A program made the translations under genes and the position numbers. From Ferrovaceae bacterium (lineage in GTDB: Bacteria; Pseudomonadota; Gammaproteobacteria; Burkholderiales; Ferrovaceae), in the NCBI GenBank assembly GCA_027311025.1, contig DAICZS010000010.1:14942-57008 (forward strand): a stretch of 42,067 nt of DNA, given 5' to 3'. How positions within the stretch are numbered: the stretch's first letter is position 1; every line of letters begins with the position of its first letter. Below, one piece after another: positions 12,352 through 19,427 of the stretch. Under the pieces are notes generated by a model, which saw only the letters and a program-made list of their open reading frames with translations, was not told where the DNA came from and did not search any database.

Positions 12352-14566
12352 GAGAAACCTCCTTCGCAAGTGCGGCCTGATCAGCAGCCAGGGTAGCTAC
12401 CAGTTTTCGGCCCTGCTGCACATTGGTTGGGCCTTCATCCTTGACAACCATGGCGTTCTCACCCGTCTTCTTGATGACGACGCGCGTTGCATACATGGCC
12501 AGTTCACCGGTTCGTTCATCAAAGATCGGGTTCAGGATCTTGAAGGGATTAACGCCCACGTCATTGGCATAGCGTCCATATTGGCTATGCCCCTGCCCCA
12601 ATGGCATGGAAACGGTATCGGGCTGAATGCCCGGGAACAGATAGGCCTTAACCCGCACGATGCCTGTTGCAGACTGCACAGACAGGATGTCCCCCTCGCG
12701 AATCTGCATTTCTGCTGCAGTGCTGGGATGGATTTCCACCCATGAGTCCCACACGATGGTGGTCAGTGGATCGGGAGACTCCTGCAGCCAGGGCAGATTG
12801 GCATGGCGCCCGTCCCGAAGGTCTGCCTTGATTGAAGGAACGAAGTAAAACGGATACTGCGTATCGCTCTCCGACACCTGGGGTTTTCCCAGCTTGAGCG
12901 CTTCCGTATGGGCCTGCAGCCCCGTGGGTGGCAGTTCCAGATGAAGCACGCCATTGCGCAGGGCGTCTTCCCAGAAATCGTCGTCACTGGCGCTGGACTT
13001 GAAAACGGGTTTGGCTTTGGTCACGGCCGTTTTAAGGTAGGCATAGTAATCCGGGAACGCCTTGTAGGCCGTTGGGTTACGCTGCTTGAGCAGATCCAGG
13101 AGGATGTCACCGAAAGCGCGGGTTTCGGGATAGAGGCGCTCCATCAGCGGTTGCTGAATCATGACCTCGACACCCTTTGGCTGGTAGCCCGCCACATGGG
13201 TCCCAAACGCCTCCAGGGGTGAGAGCAGGGGCAGCACCAGATCGCATTGGTTCGCCGTCTCGTCCAGCTGAGTCGCAAAAGCCACCTTGAACGGGACCTT
13301 TTCCATGTGCTTGGCAAAGTGCACAAACGCAGGAGCGGTGAAGACGGGATTGCATCCCATCACCAGCAGGGTTTGACACTGGCCCGAAGCCATCAGGGCA
13401 TCCAGTTTTGCCAATGCAGCGGTGCTGCTGCGGGCCGGCTCGAGTTGGGGAAACGGATGGGCGGGCTGACCCTGCAGGGTCTTGCCATTGTTTTCGAGAA
13501 TCAGGTTGAGCAGCTGGATTGCTGCGACATTTTGAAAACCGTTTGCATGGCCTTCGGCAGAAGGTCCCGCCAGCACGAGGCTGGGCGAGTTTTCCCACAA
13601 CATGCCGGCAATATGAGAAAGGGTGTCCGCATGAACCCCGGTCAGCTCGCTGACGGTTTCCTTGTCATACAGCTTCAGCACCGAGGCAATGTCGGCTGGA
13701 AGCGCATGGGCATAGGCCTGGTGCTGAACCAGGCTGTTGGCCAGTCCCAGTGCGAAGATGCCCTCGGTGCCGGGTTTGATGGCATACCAACGATCCGCAT
13801 TGGCGCCCGTCAGGGTCATTCGCGGTTCGATCTGGATCAGCGTGCCGCGTGGCGCCTTTCTGAAGCGCGCGTATTGCGCAGCCATGTGTACCGGAGAGGG
13901 CCCCGTTCCCAGAAAGTCATTGCCAAAGGACAGGATCAGACGCGCCTTGTCAATTTGCAGTACCGGCTGCTCCACGCCCAGTACGGCCTTGTTGGCCGCC
14001 TGACCAATGGCTGGCGACAAGGCTTCGTACACCACATGGTTGGTGGATTTGAAACTGTCCATGAAAAGATCCAGCAACACGCGCTGGTGTCCGCTGATCT
14101 CTCCTGTCAAAAACGCGATCTGCTCGCCACTGATGGGGCTGCTGGCCCCCAGACGGGCTGACAGCGCAGCCCCTGCCTTTTCCCAGGACACTGGTTTCAG
14201 TCCGTCACCGTCGCGCATCATGGGTGTGGTCAGACGGTCAGGGTTGTAGTGTACCTGCACCCCGGCCTGCCCCAACCCACAGATCTTGCCACCGCTAATG
14301 ACGGATTGCGGGTTGCCTTCCAGCTTGAGGATGCGACCCTCACGGACGCGCCCCATGATGCCGCAACCCGATCCGCATTGGGCGCAGGTAGAAGCGTAAT
14401 AAACGCCTACACCGGGCACGACAAAATCTTCGGGCTGGACATAAGACTCCACCAGCTCGACACCGGATTCAATTGACGTATTGCCACAACCTGCAAGGGT
14501 TGCCGCCGTGCCACTGATGCCCAGCACTCGCAGAAAGCCCCGACGATCGATAATGCTACTGCTCAT
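12338..14566 (-). CDS. actB1: Alternative Complex III molybdopterin-oxidoreductase-like subunit (ActB1)
   Basis: I place the start at ATG 14,566 (MSSSIIDRRGFLRV), preceded by AAAGGGGG; an earlier in-frame ATG would overlap actA. It gives 742 residues. The N-terminus has a twin-arginine motif (RRGFLR) and a lipobox-like LAGC, with Cys27 as possible lipidation site. The body is the MopB-like fold of ActB; family members bind no molybdenum cofactor. Cys61, 64, 68 and 96 keep the CxxCxxxC...C pattern of cofactor-containing relatives. The GLGQAGVQVHYNPDRL segment and LPLGQGHSQYGRYANDVG near the end are recognisable. It lies between actA and actB2. Confidence 0.92.
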   Translation of the reverse strand: MSSSIIDRRGFLRVLGISGTAATLAGCGNTSIESGVELVESYVQPEDFVVPGVGVYYASTCAQCGSGCGIMGRVREGRILKLEGNPQSVISGGKICGLGQAGVQVHYNPDRLTTPMMRDGDGLKPVSWEKAGAALSARLGASSPISGEQIAFLTGEISGHQRVLLDLFMDSFKSTNHVVYEALSPAIGQAANKAVLGVEQPVLQIDKARLILSFGNDFLGTGPSPVHMAAQYARFRKAPRGTLIQIEPRMTLTGANADRWYAIKPGTEGIFALGLANSLVQHQAYAHALPADIASVLKLYDKETVSELTGVHADTLSHIAGMLWENSPSLVLAGPSAEGHANGFQNVAAIQLLNLILENNGKTLQGQPAHPFPQLEPARSSTAALAKLDALMASGQCQTLLVMGCNPVFTAPAFVHFAKHMEKVPFKVAFATQLDETANQCDLVLPLLSPLEAFGTHVAGYQPKGVEVMIQQPLMERLYPETRAFGDILLDLLKQRNPTAYKAFPDYYAYLKTAVTKAKPVFKSSASDDDFWEDALRNGVLHLELPPTGLQAHTEALKLGKPQVSESDTQYPFYFVPSIKADLRDGRHANLPWLQESPDPLTTIVWDSWVEIHPSTAAEMQIREGDILSVQSATGIVRVKAYLFPGIQPDTVSMPLGQGHSQYGRYANDVGVNPFKILNPIFDERTGELAMYATRVVIKKTGENAMVVKDEGPTNVQQGRKLVATLAADQAALAKEVSRVTQ

Positions 14567-14594
14567 ACTGCCCCCTTTGGTTTCCTGGTGCGGA

Positions 14595-15209
14595 TTACTT
14601 GTGGCATTGCCAGCAATCATTCGGTCCATTGCTTGTTTTCGTGGTGCTGACGTTTTCCAGGTGGTCCTTCTGGTGGCAACTGACGCACCATCCCATGGAA
14701 AGGGCCTTCACCCTTCGAGCCGTCGTCATGGAAGCGACATCGCCATGGCAGTAACCACAGACCTCCCTCACGGGACGGTCTTCCCTGAAGTAAAACCGTT
14801 GAATGTGGCGCTCATGGTTGAACCGCACAAAATCGGGCAGGTCATGCACTTTCTTCCAGGGAATCGCCTGCTTTTTTTCCCAGTACTCAAACAGCTTCTT
14901 GATTCTGGGCTTGTCCTTGACCGACTCGATCAGCTTGTGGCATCCCATGCACTTATCCAGCCGGGGAATGCCTGAAACCGCACTCCGTCTGGCATAGGTG
15001 TGGCAATACATGCAGTTGATCCCCATCTGTCCCGCGTGCGTGTTATGGGGAAATTCAATCGGTTGCTCCACCACAGGACCGAGTGCATTAAATCCATCAT
15101 CCGTTTGGGAGCCGATGGCCCCCCCCTGAACGAACGGTTCTGCAATGGCGCTTCCGCAAATCATCAGAAGCGACAGCCAGACCAGCATTATCTTCATACG
15201 AACTGTCAT
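14595..15209 (-). CDS. actA: Alternative Complex III pentaheme cytochrome c (ActA)
   Basis: This protein has five CxxCH sites (residues 66-70, 87-91, 151-155, 175-179 and 199-203) in 204 residues, with a membrane or signal helix at about 6-23. That pattern is the hallmark of ActA, the multiheme subunit that takes electrons from the iron-sulfur subunit of ACIII. The ATG at 15,209 (MTVRMKIM) is chosen because AGGTG lies six bases upstream. A GTG at 15,218 and an ATG at 15,197 are alternatives. It is the first gene of the act operon and lies about 320 bases downstream of the HiPIP gene. Confidence 0.93.
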   Translation of the reverse strand: MTVRMKIMLVWLSLLMICGSAIAEPFVQGGAIGSQTDDGFNALGPVVEQPIEFPHNTHAGQMGINCMYCHTYARRSAVSGIPRLDKCMGCHKLIESVKDKPRIKKLFEYWEKKQAIPWKKVHDLPDFVRFNHERHIQRFYFREDRPVREVCGYCHGDVASMTTARRVKALSMGWCVSCHQKDHLENVSTTKTSNGPNDCWQCHK

Positions 15210-15527
15210 CCCAGGCACCTGTCAACTGTGGAGAATCGGCCTAAAACCCGTTTAGTCTTAAAGTGTTGCGTATCCAATACTGCGCCTTCCAAAACAGCAA
15301 TAGCTCACCGCCCCGCTTTCTTCATGACGCACACGCAAGAAGAACAGGCAATAAGCGCTTCCAGGACGCCCTGAAAACGCCGTCAACGAACAATGAGAGT
15401 ATGCAACCGGTAACCGGCGCCACCGCAAGCGGCACCGCCAGTCCGGAAGTTCATTTATGGATGAACCCCAGCGCCATAGACGCGAAAAGGTGCCAAGAGG
15501 CACCTTTTCGCTCACTACAGCATTGGA
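15210..15527. other. Intergenic region between HiPIP gene and actA
   Basis: This 318-base stretch holds a strong hairpin next to the HiPIP stop (listed separately). No gene is supported in the rest. It presumably contains the promoter or processing signals of the act operon. I could not identify a convincing -35/-10 pair. Confidence 0.5.
15482..15511 (-). terminator. Hairpin terminator after the HiPIP gene
   Basis: A perfect 13-bp inverted repeat (15,482-15,494 and 15,499-15,511, loop AAGA) starts 17 bases after the HiPIP stop codon. It contains A4/T4 blocks within the stem but no separate T-tract on the minus strand. It probably limits read-through from the abundant HiPIP transcript into actA. 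Confidence 0.65.
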
Positions 15528-15833
15528 TTACGCAGGTTTGGCAACAAAGCCCATGCAGTAGCCGTTTGGCACGATTTCATCGTCACCGGGATACAGCTTG
15601 CAACCGTGAACGGCTGCAGTCGACGTGGGCTTGTCTTTATTGGGAAGGAAATTCATGCACTTGCTGCACTGCTTATCCCCATTGGGATGGTTTTGAAACT
15701 TGAGCGCAGTACGCACAGAGGTGTTCTGTTTTGCAAATGCAGTGGTATTGAAACCGACCATCGGTGCTGCAACCAGGGCGATGGTGCCCATCTTGAGCAA
15801 CTGACGGCGTGATTGTTTGACATTGTCTTTCAT
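15528..15833 (-). CDS. High-potential iron-sulfur protein (HiPIP)
   Basis: The start is ATG 15,833 (MKDNVKQSRRQLLK), with a GGAGGGGG site upstream; an earlier in-frame start lacks this site. The 101-residue precursor has a twin-arginine signal (SRRQLLKMG) and a mature domain of about 65 residues. Cys56, 59, 78 and 93 are arranged as C-x2-C...C...C, the [4Fe-4S] motif of HiPIPs, with the characteristic GYCMGF end. HiPIPs are soluble periplasmic electron carriers. In Rhodothermus marinus ACIII uses HiPIP as electron acceptor, so its place beside actA suggests it connects ACIII to the oxidase. Similarity to iron oxidase (Iro) proteins means a role in iron oxidation cannot be excluded. Confidence 0.93.
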   Translation of the reverse strand: MKDNVKQSRRQLLKMGTIALVAAPMVGFNTTAFAKQNTSVRTALKFQNHPNGDKQCSKCMNFLPNKDKPTSTAAVHGCKLYPGDDEIVPNGYCMGFVAKPA

Positions 15834-16245
15834 GTTGTACCCCCTCCAGATCACTGTATTTACGATAATCGGGCAAGCCCGCTACGCAATTTCTTGGTTT
15901 TATTTGGTCGTCCTAGCCGGACCCCTACTACATAAATGCCCGGCTACTCAGGTCGAAAATCATCAGCTACCCGACCATGAGTCAGAGCGTACCATCCTGA
16001 ATTTGAACTTGTCAAACGCTCCAGAGTAACACTTTGCAATTATCCGGGGCCAAAGAGAATTTGCCGTCTTTGAAAAGCCCATGATAGACTGCGCTACCAC
16101 GCAGAATTGCTAATTTAGAAAGCAATTGCGTTGCATAGGGGGGCCGTTCCCGATCAGGCGCTTCAAGACCTGGACTAAGGAATTGCACAACGTTTTGTCT
16201 GGCACAGTTATTTTATCTACAAGCCATTCTGGAGGGGGGGGGTAA
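15834..16245. promoter_or_regulatory. Divergent regulatory region between the two arms of the respiratory locus
   Basis: This 412-base AT-richer stretch separates the leftward HiPIP gene from the rightward cytochrome gene and should carry promoters for both. A 7-bp inverted repeat (AATTGCT 16,105-16,111, AGCAATT 16,121-16,127) could be an operator. A weak sigma-70-like pair for the right arm is TTGCCG (16,061) and TAGACT (16,085) with 18-base spacing. No open reading frame of substance is visible. These sites are guesses from pattern. Confidence 0.45.
16234..16242 (+). promoter_or_regulatory. Nine-G tract in the ribosome-binding site of the diheme cytochrome gene
   Basis: The Shine-Dalgarno region reads GGA followed by nine G residues and TAA before the ATG. 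Like the ten-G tract at 7,744 it is a long homopolymer in a translation-control position and may be prone to length changes. Confidence 0.5.
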
Positions 16246-16992
16246 ATGCGTAAGTCAATGATCAAGTTTTCATCGGGGTTAGCCCTGGTTGCCGCACTGG
16301 TCAGCGTTTCCGCGCTGGCCAGCGAAGAAGGCGCCATGAATGGCGACCTTGCCAATGGCAAGAAAATCTTTACCGAAGGCAAAGGCGCTGCTGTGGCCTG
16401 CATGACCTGCCACGGTCCAACCGGCTGGGGCACTGAAGCCATGGGCGCACCGCGGCTTGCCAATCTGGGCTATCCCTACATCGTCAAACAGCTGACTGAC
16501 CTTGCCGAAGGCCGTCGTACCCCCTCCGGCGCTGGGGCCGTCATGCCGCTGTTTGCGCAACAGTTGTCAGAGCAGGATCGTCGCGACGTTGCCGCCTATG
16601 TCAACTCGTTCGACAGCGCGCCCGAGTTGTCCGACCTCAAGGCCATCAAGGAAAGCGGTCAGCCTGTGGGTGAAAAGTACCTCGGCCAGGTCATCGTCAA
16701 ATACGGCGTACTGGGTAAAGTTTCTGCATGCCAATCGTGCCATGGTTACAACGGTCGTGGTGCTGCCCCCATTTTCCCGGTCATCGGACAACAGAAATAC
16801 ACCTACCTGGTCAACCAACTGCACAACTGGCGTGATGCCAGCCGTGCCAATGACCCCTACGGCATGATGCGCGCCATCGCCAAAAACCTGACGGACGATG
16901 ACATCAACAATGTCGCCGCCTATCTGGCCACGGCGCCTCGCACCACGGCAAACACGTTTGACAATACCAACAAAACGCCCAGGGCTCAGTAA
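16246..16992 (+). CDS. Diheme c4-type cytochrome c
   Basis: This 248-residue exported protein has a signal peptide (about 1-26, ending ALA) and two cytochrome c domains. The heme sites are CMTCH (52-56) and CQSCH (about 161-165). The domains carry c4-like segments such as GPTGWGTEAMGAPRLANLGYPYIVKQL, with YVNSF and YLATAP ends. It would shuttle electrons in the periplasm to or from the oxidase. An ATG with a GGAGGGGGGGGG site sets the start. It is followed by a strong terminator, so it is probably made in excess of the genes behind it. It is distinct from the second c4-type protein at 20,904-21,527. Confidence 0.9.
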   Translation: MRKSMIKFSSGLALVAALVSVSALASEEGAMNGDLANGKKIFTEGKGAAVACMTCHGPTGWGTEAMGAPRLANLGYPYIVKQLTDLAEGRRTPSGAGAVMPLFAQQLSEQDRRDVAAYVNSFDSAPELSDLKAIKESGQPVGEKYLGQVIVKYGVLGKVSACQSCHGYNGRGAAPIFPVIGQQKYTYLVNQLHNWRDASRANDPYGMMRAIAKNLTDDDINNVAAYLATAPRTTANTFDNTNKTPRAQ

Positions 16993-17045
16993 TTGCGGGA
17001 GTGCGTTCGCTGTTAATGGGTTCGCCGATTTAGCAATGGACCACG

Positions 17046-17084
17046 AACCCGCGCGCCTCACTGGCGCGCGGGTTTTGTTTTTTT
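17046..17084 (+). terminator. Rho-independent terminator after the diheme cytochrome gene
   Basis: A perfect 12-bp GC-rich inverted repeat (17,046-17,057 and 17,063-17,074, loop of five) is followed by TTGTTTTTTT. It is a textbook intrinsic terminator. The next start codon lies only about 30 bases beyond it. Confidence 0.88.
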
Positions 17085-17115
17085 GGATGACAGGCACTAC
17101 TGGAGGCCTTACCTA

Positions 17116-17694
17116 ATGAAATTCAACCAGTTAAAACTGGGCGAGAAAATACTGTTTGGCATCGTAGGCCTGATTTTTGTATTTGCCGTTCTGAGCTTTG
17201 TGATGTTGGAAGTTTACCGGTCTCGTCTCAATCACCCCATGTATCCCTCCAATACCAGTTTCGATTTCACTCCCGAAGGACAGAAAGGCTCTGTACTGTT
17301 TCGTGAGCGGGGTTGTCCCGACTGCCACCGCGCCTTGCGAAACGGCACCAACCAGGGGGTGAGCCTCGATGGCATTGGTTCGAAACGCAGCCTGGATTAC
17401 CTCCTGCATTTCCTCAAAAAACCAGAGTCCACCTACGAAACCAAAACCATGGACCATGGTCTGAACAAGGGTGCCGCCTATGTTGCGGGGCTTCCCGACG
17501 CAGAGCAACACGCCATCGCCATCTTTCTGTCAGAATTGAAGGCAACCCAGGGATCTGCAGACGCACGTCTGCCCATGCCTGAGCGCTCGGGATTCGTAGA
17601 CGAAATGGTCAAGATATGGGCTCCAGACACCTGGAAGAACGAGCGCCGCGATTTGCGAGAAGAAGCCTCTTCCCCCAATAACGAGAAACGCTAG
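17116..17694 (+). CDS. Membrane-anchored monoheme cytochrome c, paralogue of the 2,775-3,263 protein
   Basis: ATG 17,116 (MKFNQLKLGEK) follows a GGAGG site; 192 residues. It has one N-terminal helix (about 10-31) and a heme site C67-P-D-C70-H71. The GEK start of the helix and the LDGIGS-x-R segment match the monoheme cytochrome in the left arm, suggesting duplication. At the place of that protein's axial Met (RMPSY) this one reads GAAYV, so Met is missing and the sixth ligand is unclear; Met and His in KTMDHG are candidates. The gene ends one base before the next ATG. It may be a redox or sensing partner of the heme-copper-like protein that follows. Confidence 0.87.
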   Translation: MKFNQLKLGEKILFGIVGLIFVFAVLSFVMLEVYRSRLNHPMYPSNTSFDFTPEGQKGSVLFRERGCPDCHRALRNGTNQGVSLDGIGSKRSLDYLLHFLKKPESTYETKTMDHGLNKGAAYVAGLPDAEQHAIAIFLSELKATQGSADARLPMPERSGFVDEMVKIWAPDTWKNERRDLREEASSPNNEKR

Positions 17695-17695
17695 C

Positions 17696-18214
17696 ATGAC
17701 ACCACAATCTTCGCTTCACCCCGCCATCAATGACCGTGAGTACACGACGTTTACGCTCCTGTTCGTGTACGCATGCATCACGTACGCCATCATTGGTTTT
17801 TCCTGGGGGGCGCTGATGGGTGGCATTCCAGCCTTTCGCATGTTTGTGGATACGGCTCCTCATGGGCGCCTGATCCTGCTGGCCCACGGCCACATCAATC
17901 TGCTGGGCTGGGTGGAGATGGCCATATTTGGCGCCATTTACTATTTCATCCCGCGCCTCGTCAATCGCCCCATCTACAGCATGACCCTGGTCAAGGTTCA
18001 CTTCTGGATGCACAACGTGGGCTTGATGGGCATGGTGATCCTGTTCACCACCGCCGGCTTCATCGGCGGTTATGACCCGGGTCCTGAGGTGGAGGCCACG
18101 GTCACCCACCTGATGGCCGGCGTGGGCCTGTTCGGCACGCTGGTCCTGTTGGCCAACATCATCTGGGGGTACAACATTTTCAAGACGGGAAAACACGGAG
18201 CCGAAACACCATGA
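17696..18214 (+). CDS. Stand-alone heme-copper-oxidase-subunit-I-like protein (four helices)
   Basis: This 172-residue protein has four transmembrane helices (about 20-40, 57-85, 98-122 and 136-160). The second helix reads LLAHGHINLLGWVEMAIFGA, with YYFIP after it, then VHFWMHNVGLMGM. This resembles the late part of CcoN/NorB subunit I, where an H-x-H pair ligates the two b hemes (GHVHAGALGW in CcoN). His64/His66 are kept, along with His102, His106 and His138. It is far too short for a complete oxidase and lacks the copper-site segment. It may bind heme b alone or pair with another subunit. It sits one base after the cytochrome gene and overlaps the lipoprotein gene by four bases. Confidence 0.82.
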   Translation: MTPQSSLHPAINDREYTTFTLLFVYACITYAIIGFSWGALMGGIPAFRMFVDTAPHGRLILLAHGHINLLGWVEMAIFGAIYYFIPRLVNRPIYSMTLVKVHFWMHNVGLMGMVILFTTAGFIGGYDPGPEVEATVTHLMAGVGLFGTLVLLANIIWGYNIFKTGKHGAETP

Positions 18215-18729
18215 ACCGCTCCCTGCGCGCACTCTTCCTCGCCAGCCTCATGCTGACCTTGTTGGCGGGCTGCAATCGTCAAGGTAACTCCGGGTTACAG
18301 CGTGGCGAACCCGCACCGCGGCTGGCCACCAAGACCCTGGCCGACGTGGGCGGGGACATGAGCCGCATCACCACCTATCGCCAGCCGGACGCGCGCATGT
18401 ACCAATACTCCCTGGACAACGCGCTCTCCATGGGCAAACCCATCCTGCTTGAGTTTGCAACGCCGGGCCACTGCTCGGTCTGCGATCGTCAGCTACAGAT
18501 TACCAAGGCGATGCTGGACAAGTATCAAAACCAGGTGCTGTTTCTGCACATGGACCAATACGAAAACCCCGAAGCATTCAAGGCCTACCGCGTATTTGGC
18601 GACCCCTGGACCTTCGTCATCGACAGCAAGGGGCTGGTACGCTATCAGCAACCCGGTTCGCTGCTCTATGGAGAAATGGAAGCGGCCATCCAGAGCGTCC
18701 TGCCCCATAGCGCCCAGGCCTCCAACTGA
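18211..18729 (+). CDS. Thioredoxin-fold lipoprotein
   Basis: This 172-residue protein has a lipoprotein signal peptide ending in LLAG-C21. It carries a thioredoxin-like domain with C88-S-V-C91 in EFATPGHCSVCDRQL, followed by VLFLHMDQYE and FGDPWTFVIDSKG, typical of thioredoxin-fold proteins. Such lipoproteins reduce disulfides or deliver metal to periplasmic proteins, for example during cytochrome c or copper-centre assembly. The ATG overlaps the previous stop by four bases, so it is coupled to the heme-copper-like protein. An assembly role is inferred. Confidence 0.85.
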   Translation: MNRSLRALFLASLMLTLLAGCNRQGNSGLQRGEPAPRLATKTLADVGGDMSRITTYRQPDARMYQYSLDNALSMGKPILLEFATPGHCSVCDRQLQITKAMLDKYQNQVLFLHMDQYENPEAFKAYRVFGDPWTFVIDSKGLVRYQQPGSLLYGEMEAAIQSVLPHSAQASN

Positions 18730-18744
18730 AGCCGGAATTTGACC

Positions 18745-19197
18745 ATGGCCCAAGGCAACCGCTATACCCTCAAACAGGACCGCAACGGCATGGTGTGGGA
18801 TTTGTTGCTCTACATTCCCACGGTGACTGCACTGGTTGCCATTGCTGCCAATGCATGGGTTCAGGAAAATCCTTATCTTGCATACCTGCTGGCATTTCTG
18901 GCCTGCTTTTTTCTGATCGCAGGCGCCAACCGGATTCTCAAGACCCGTTTGATGCTATTGCCCACTTCACCCGTGGCCATTGAAGCTGAACGTCAACGCG
19001 TGGCATTGTTTCTGCGCAACGGTCAGACGCTGGAGCTTTTGAAGGACATCAAGTTGTACAAGGATTTTTCAGGGCGTTCTTTTGGACTGACGGGACTCAA
19101 CGCCGTGGGACAACGCCTGCAGTTCGTGTTTCACAAGGGGCAGTTCATGCTGGAACGCGACTATCAGGCCCTGCAAAACACGCTCAAACCGTCCTGA
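18745..19197 (+). CDS. Two-helix membrane protein with C-terminal soluble domain, function unknown
   Basis: ATG 18,745 (MAQGNRYTL) is taken as the start; TTG 18,739 is an alternative. The 150-residue protein has two adjacent transmembrane helices (about 20-36 and 43-63). A beta-rich cytoplasmic domain follows (LLPTSPVAIEAERQRVALFLRNGQTL then ELLKDIKLY), somewhat like bacterial PH-type domains. It is the last gene of the right respiratory arm and ends only four bases before a convergent gene. No catalytic motif is visible. Confidence 0.75.
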   Translation: MAQGNRYTLKQDRNGMVWDLLLYIPTVTALVAIAANAWVQENPYLAYLLAFLACFFLIAGANRILKTRLMLLPTSPVAIEAERQRVALFLRNGQTLELLKDIKLYKDFSGRSFGLTGLNAVGQRLQFVFHKGQFMLERDYQALQNTLKPS

Positions 19198-19201
19198 GCC
19201 C

Positions 19202-19414
19202 TCATCGCCCACGGCGACGGCGGCGGACCACATCCCAGGCCATGAACCCGATGGCCGCACCAACCACGAGGCAGGCCCCACCCATGACGGCATACTCCGT
19301 CTCGGGCGCCACGAGTCCCCCCACCAGCATGTGAACCGCATAAGCCGTCAAAAATAACGAGCTCACGGCTACCACGACATAGACCAAGGCTTCCAGGATG
19401 GGAGAGGCGGTCAT
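19202..19414 (-). CDS. Small two-helix membrane protein, function unknown
   Basis: I read a 70-residue protein from ATG 19,414 (MTASPILEAL). It has two transmembrane helices (about 6-34 and 44-62), with an intervening APETEY turn and an all-basic RRRRRGR tail. The frame continues upstream into the glycosyltransferase-like gene, where it is only a shadow. It starts 13 bases after that gene's stop, without a strong ribosome-binding site. Hydrophobicity and the basic tail support it; the role is unknown. Confidence 0.6.
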   Translation of the reverse strand: MTASPILEALVYVVVAVSSLFLTAYAVHMLVGGLVAPETEYAVMGGACLVVGAAIGFMAWDVVRRRRRGR

Positions 19415-19427
19415 GAAACGGGCAGGC

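Noticed and set aside
16001-16020. TTGA-N5-TCAA site resembling an FNR/ANR box in the divergent region
   Set aside because: The FNR consensus needs six bases between the half-sites (TTGA-N6-TCAA); the five-base spacing here does not fit.
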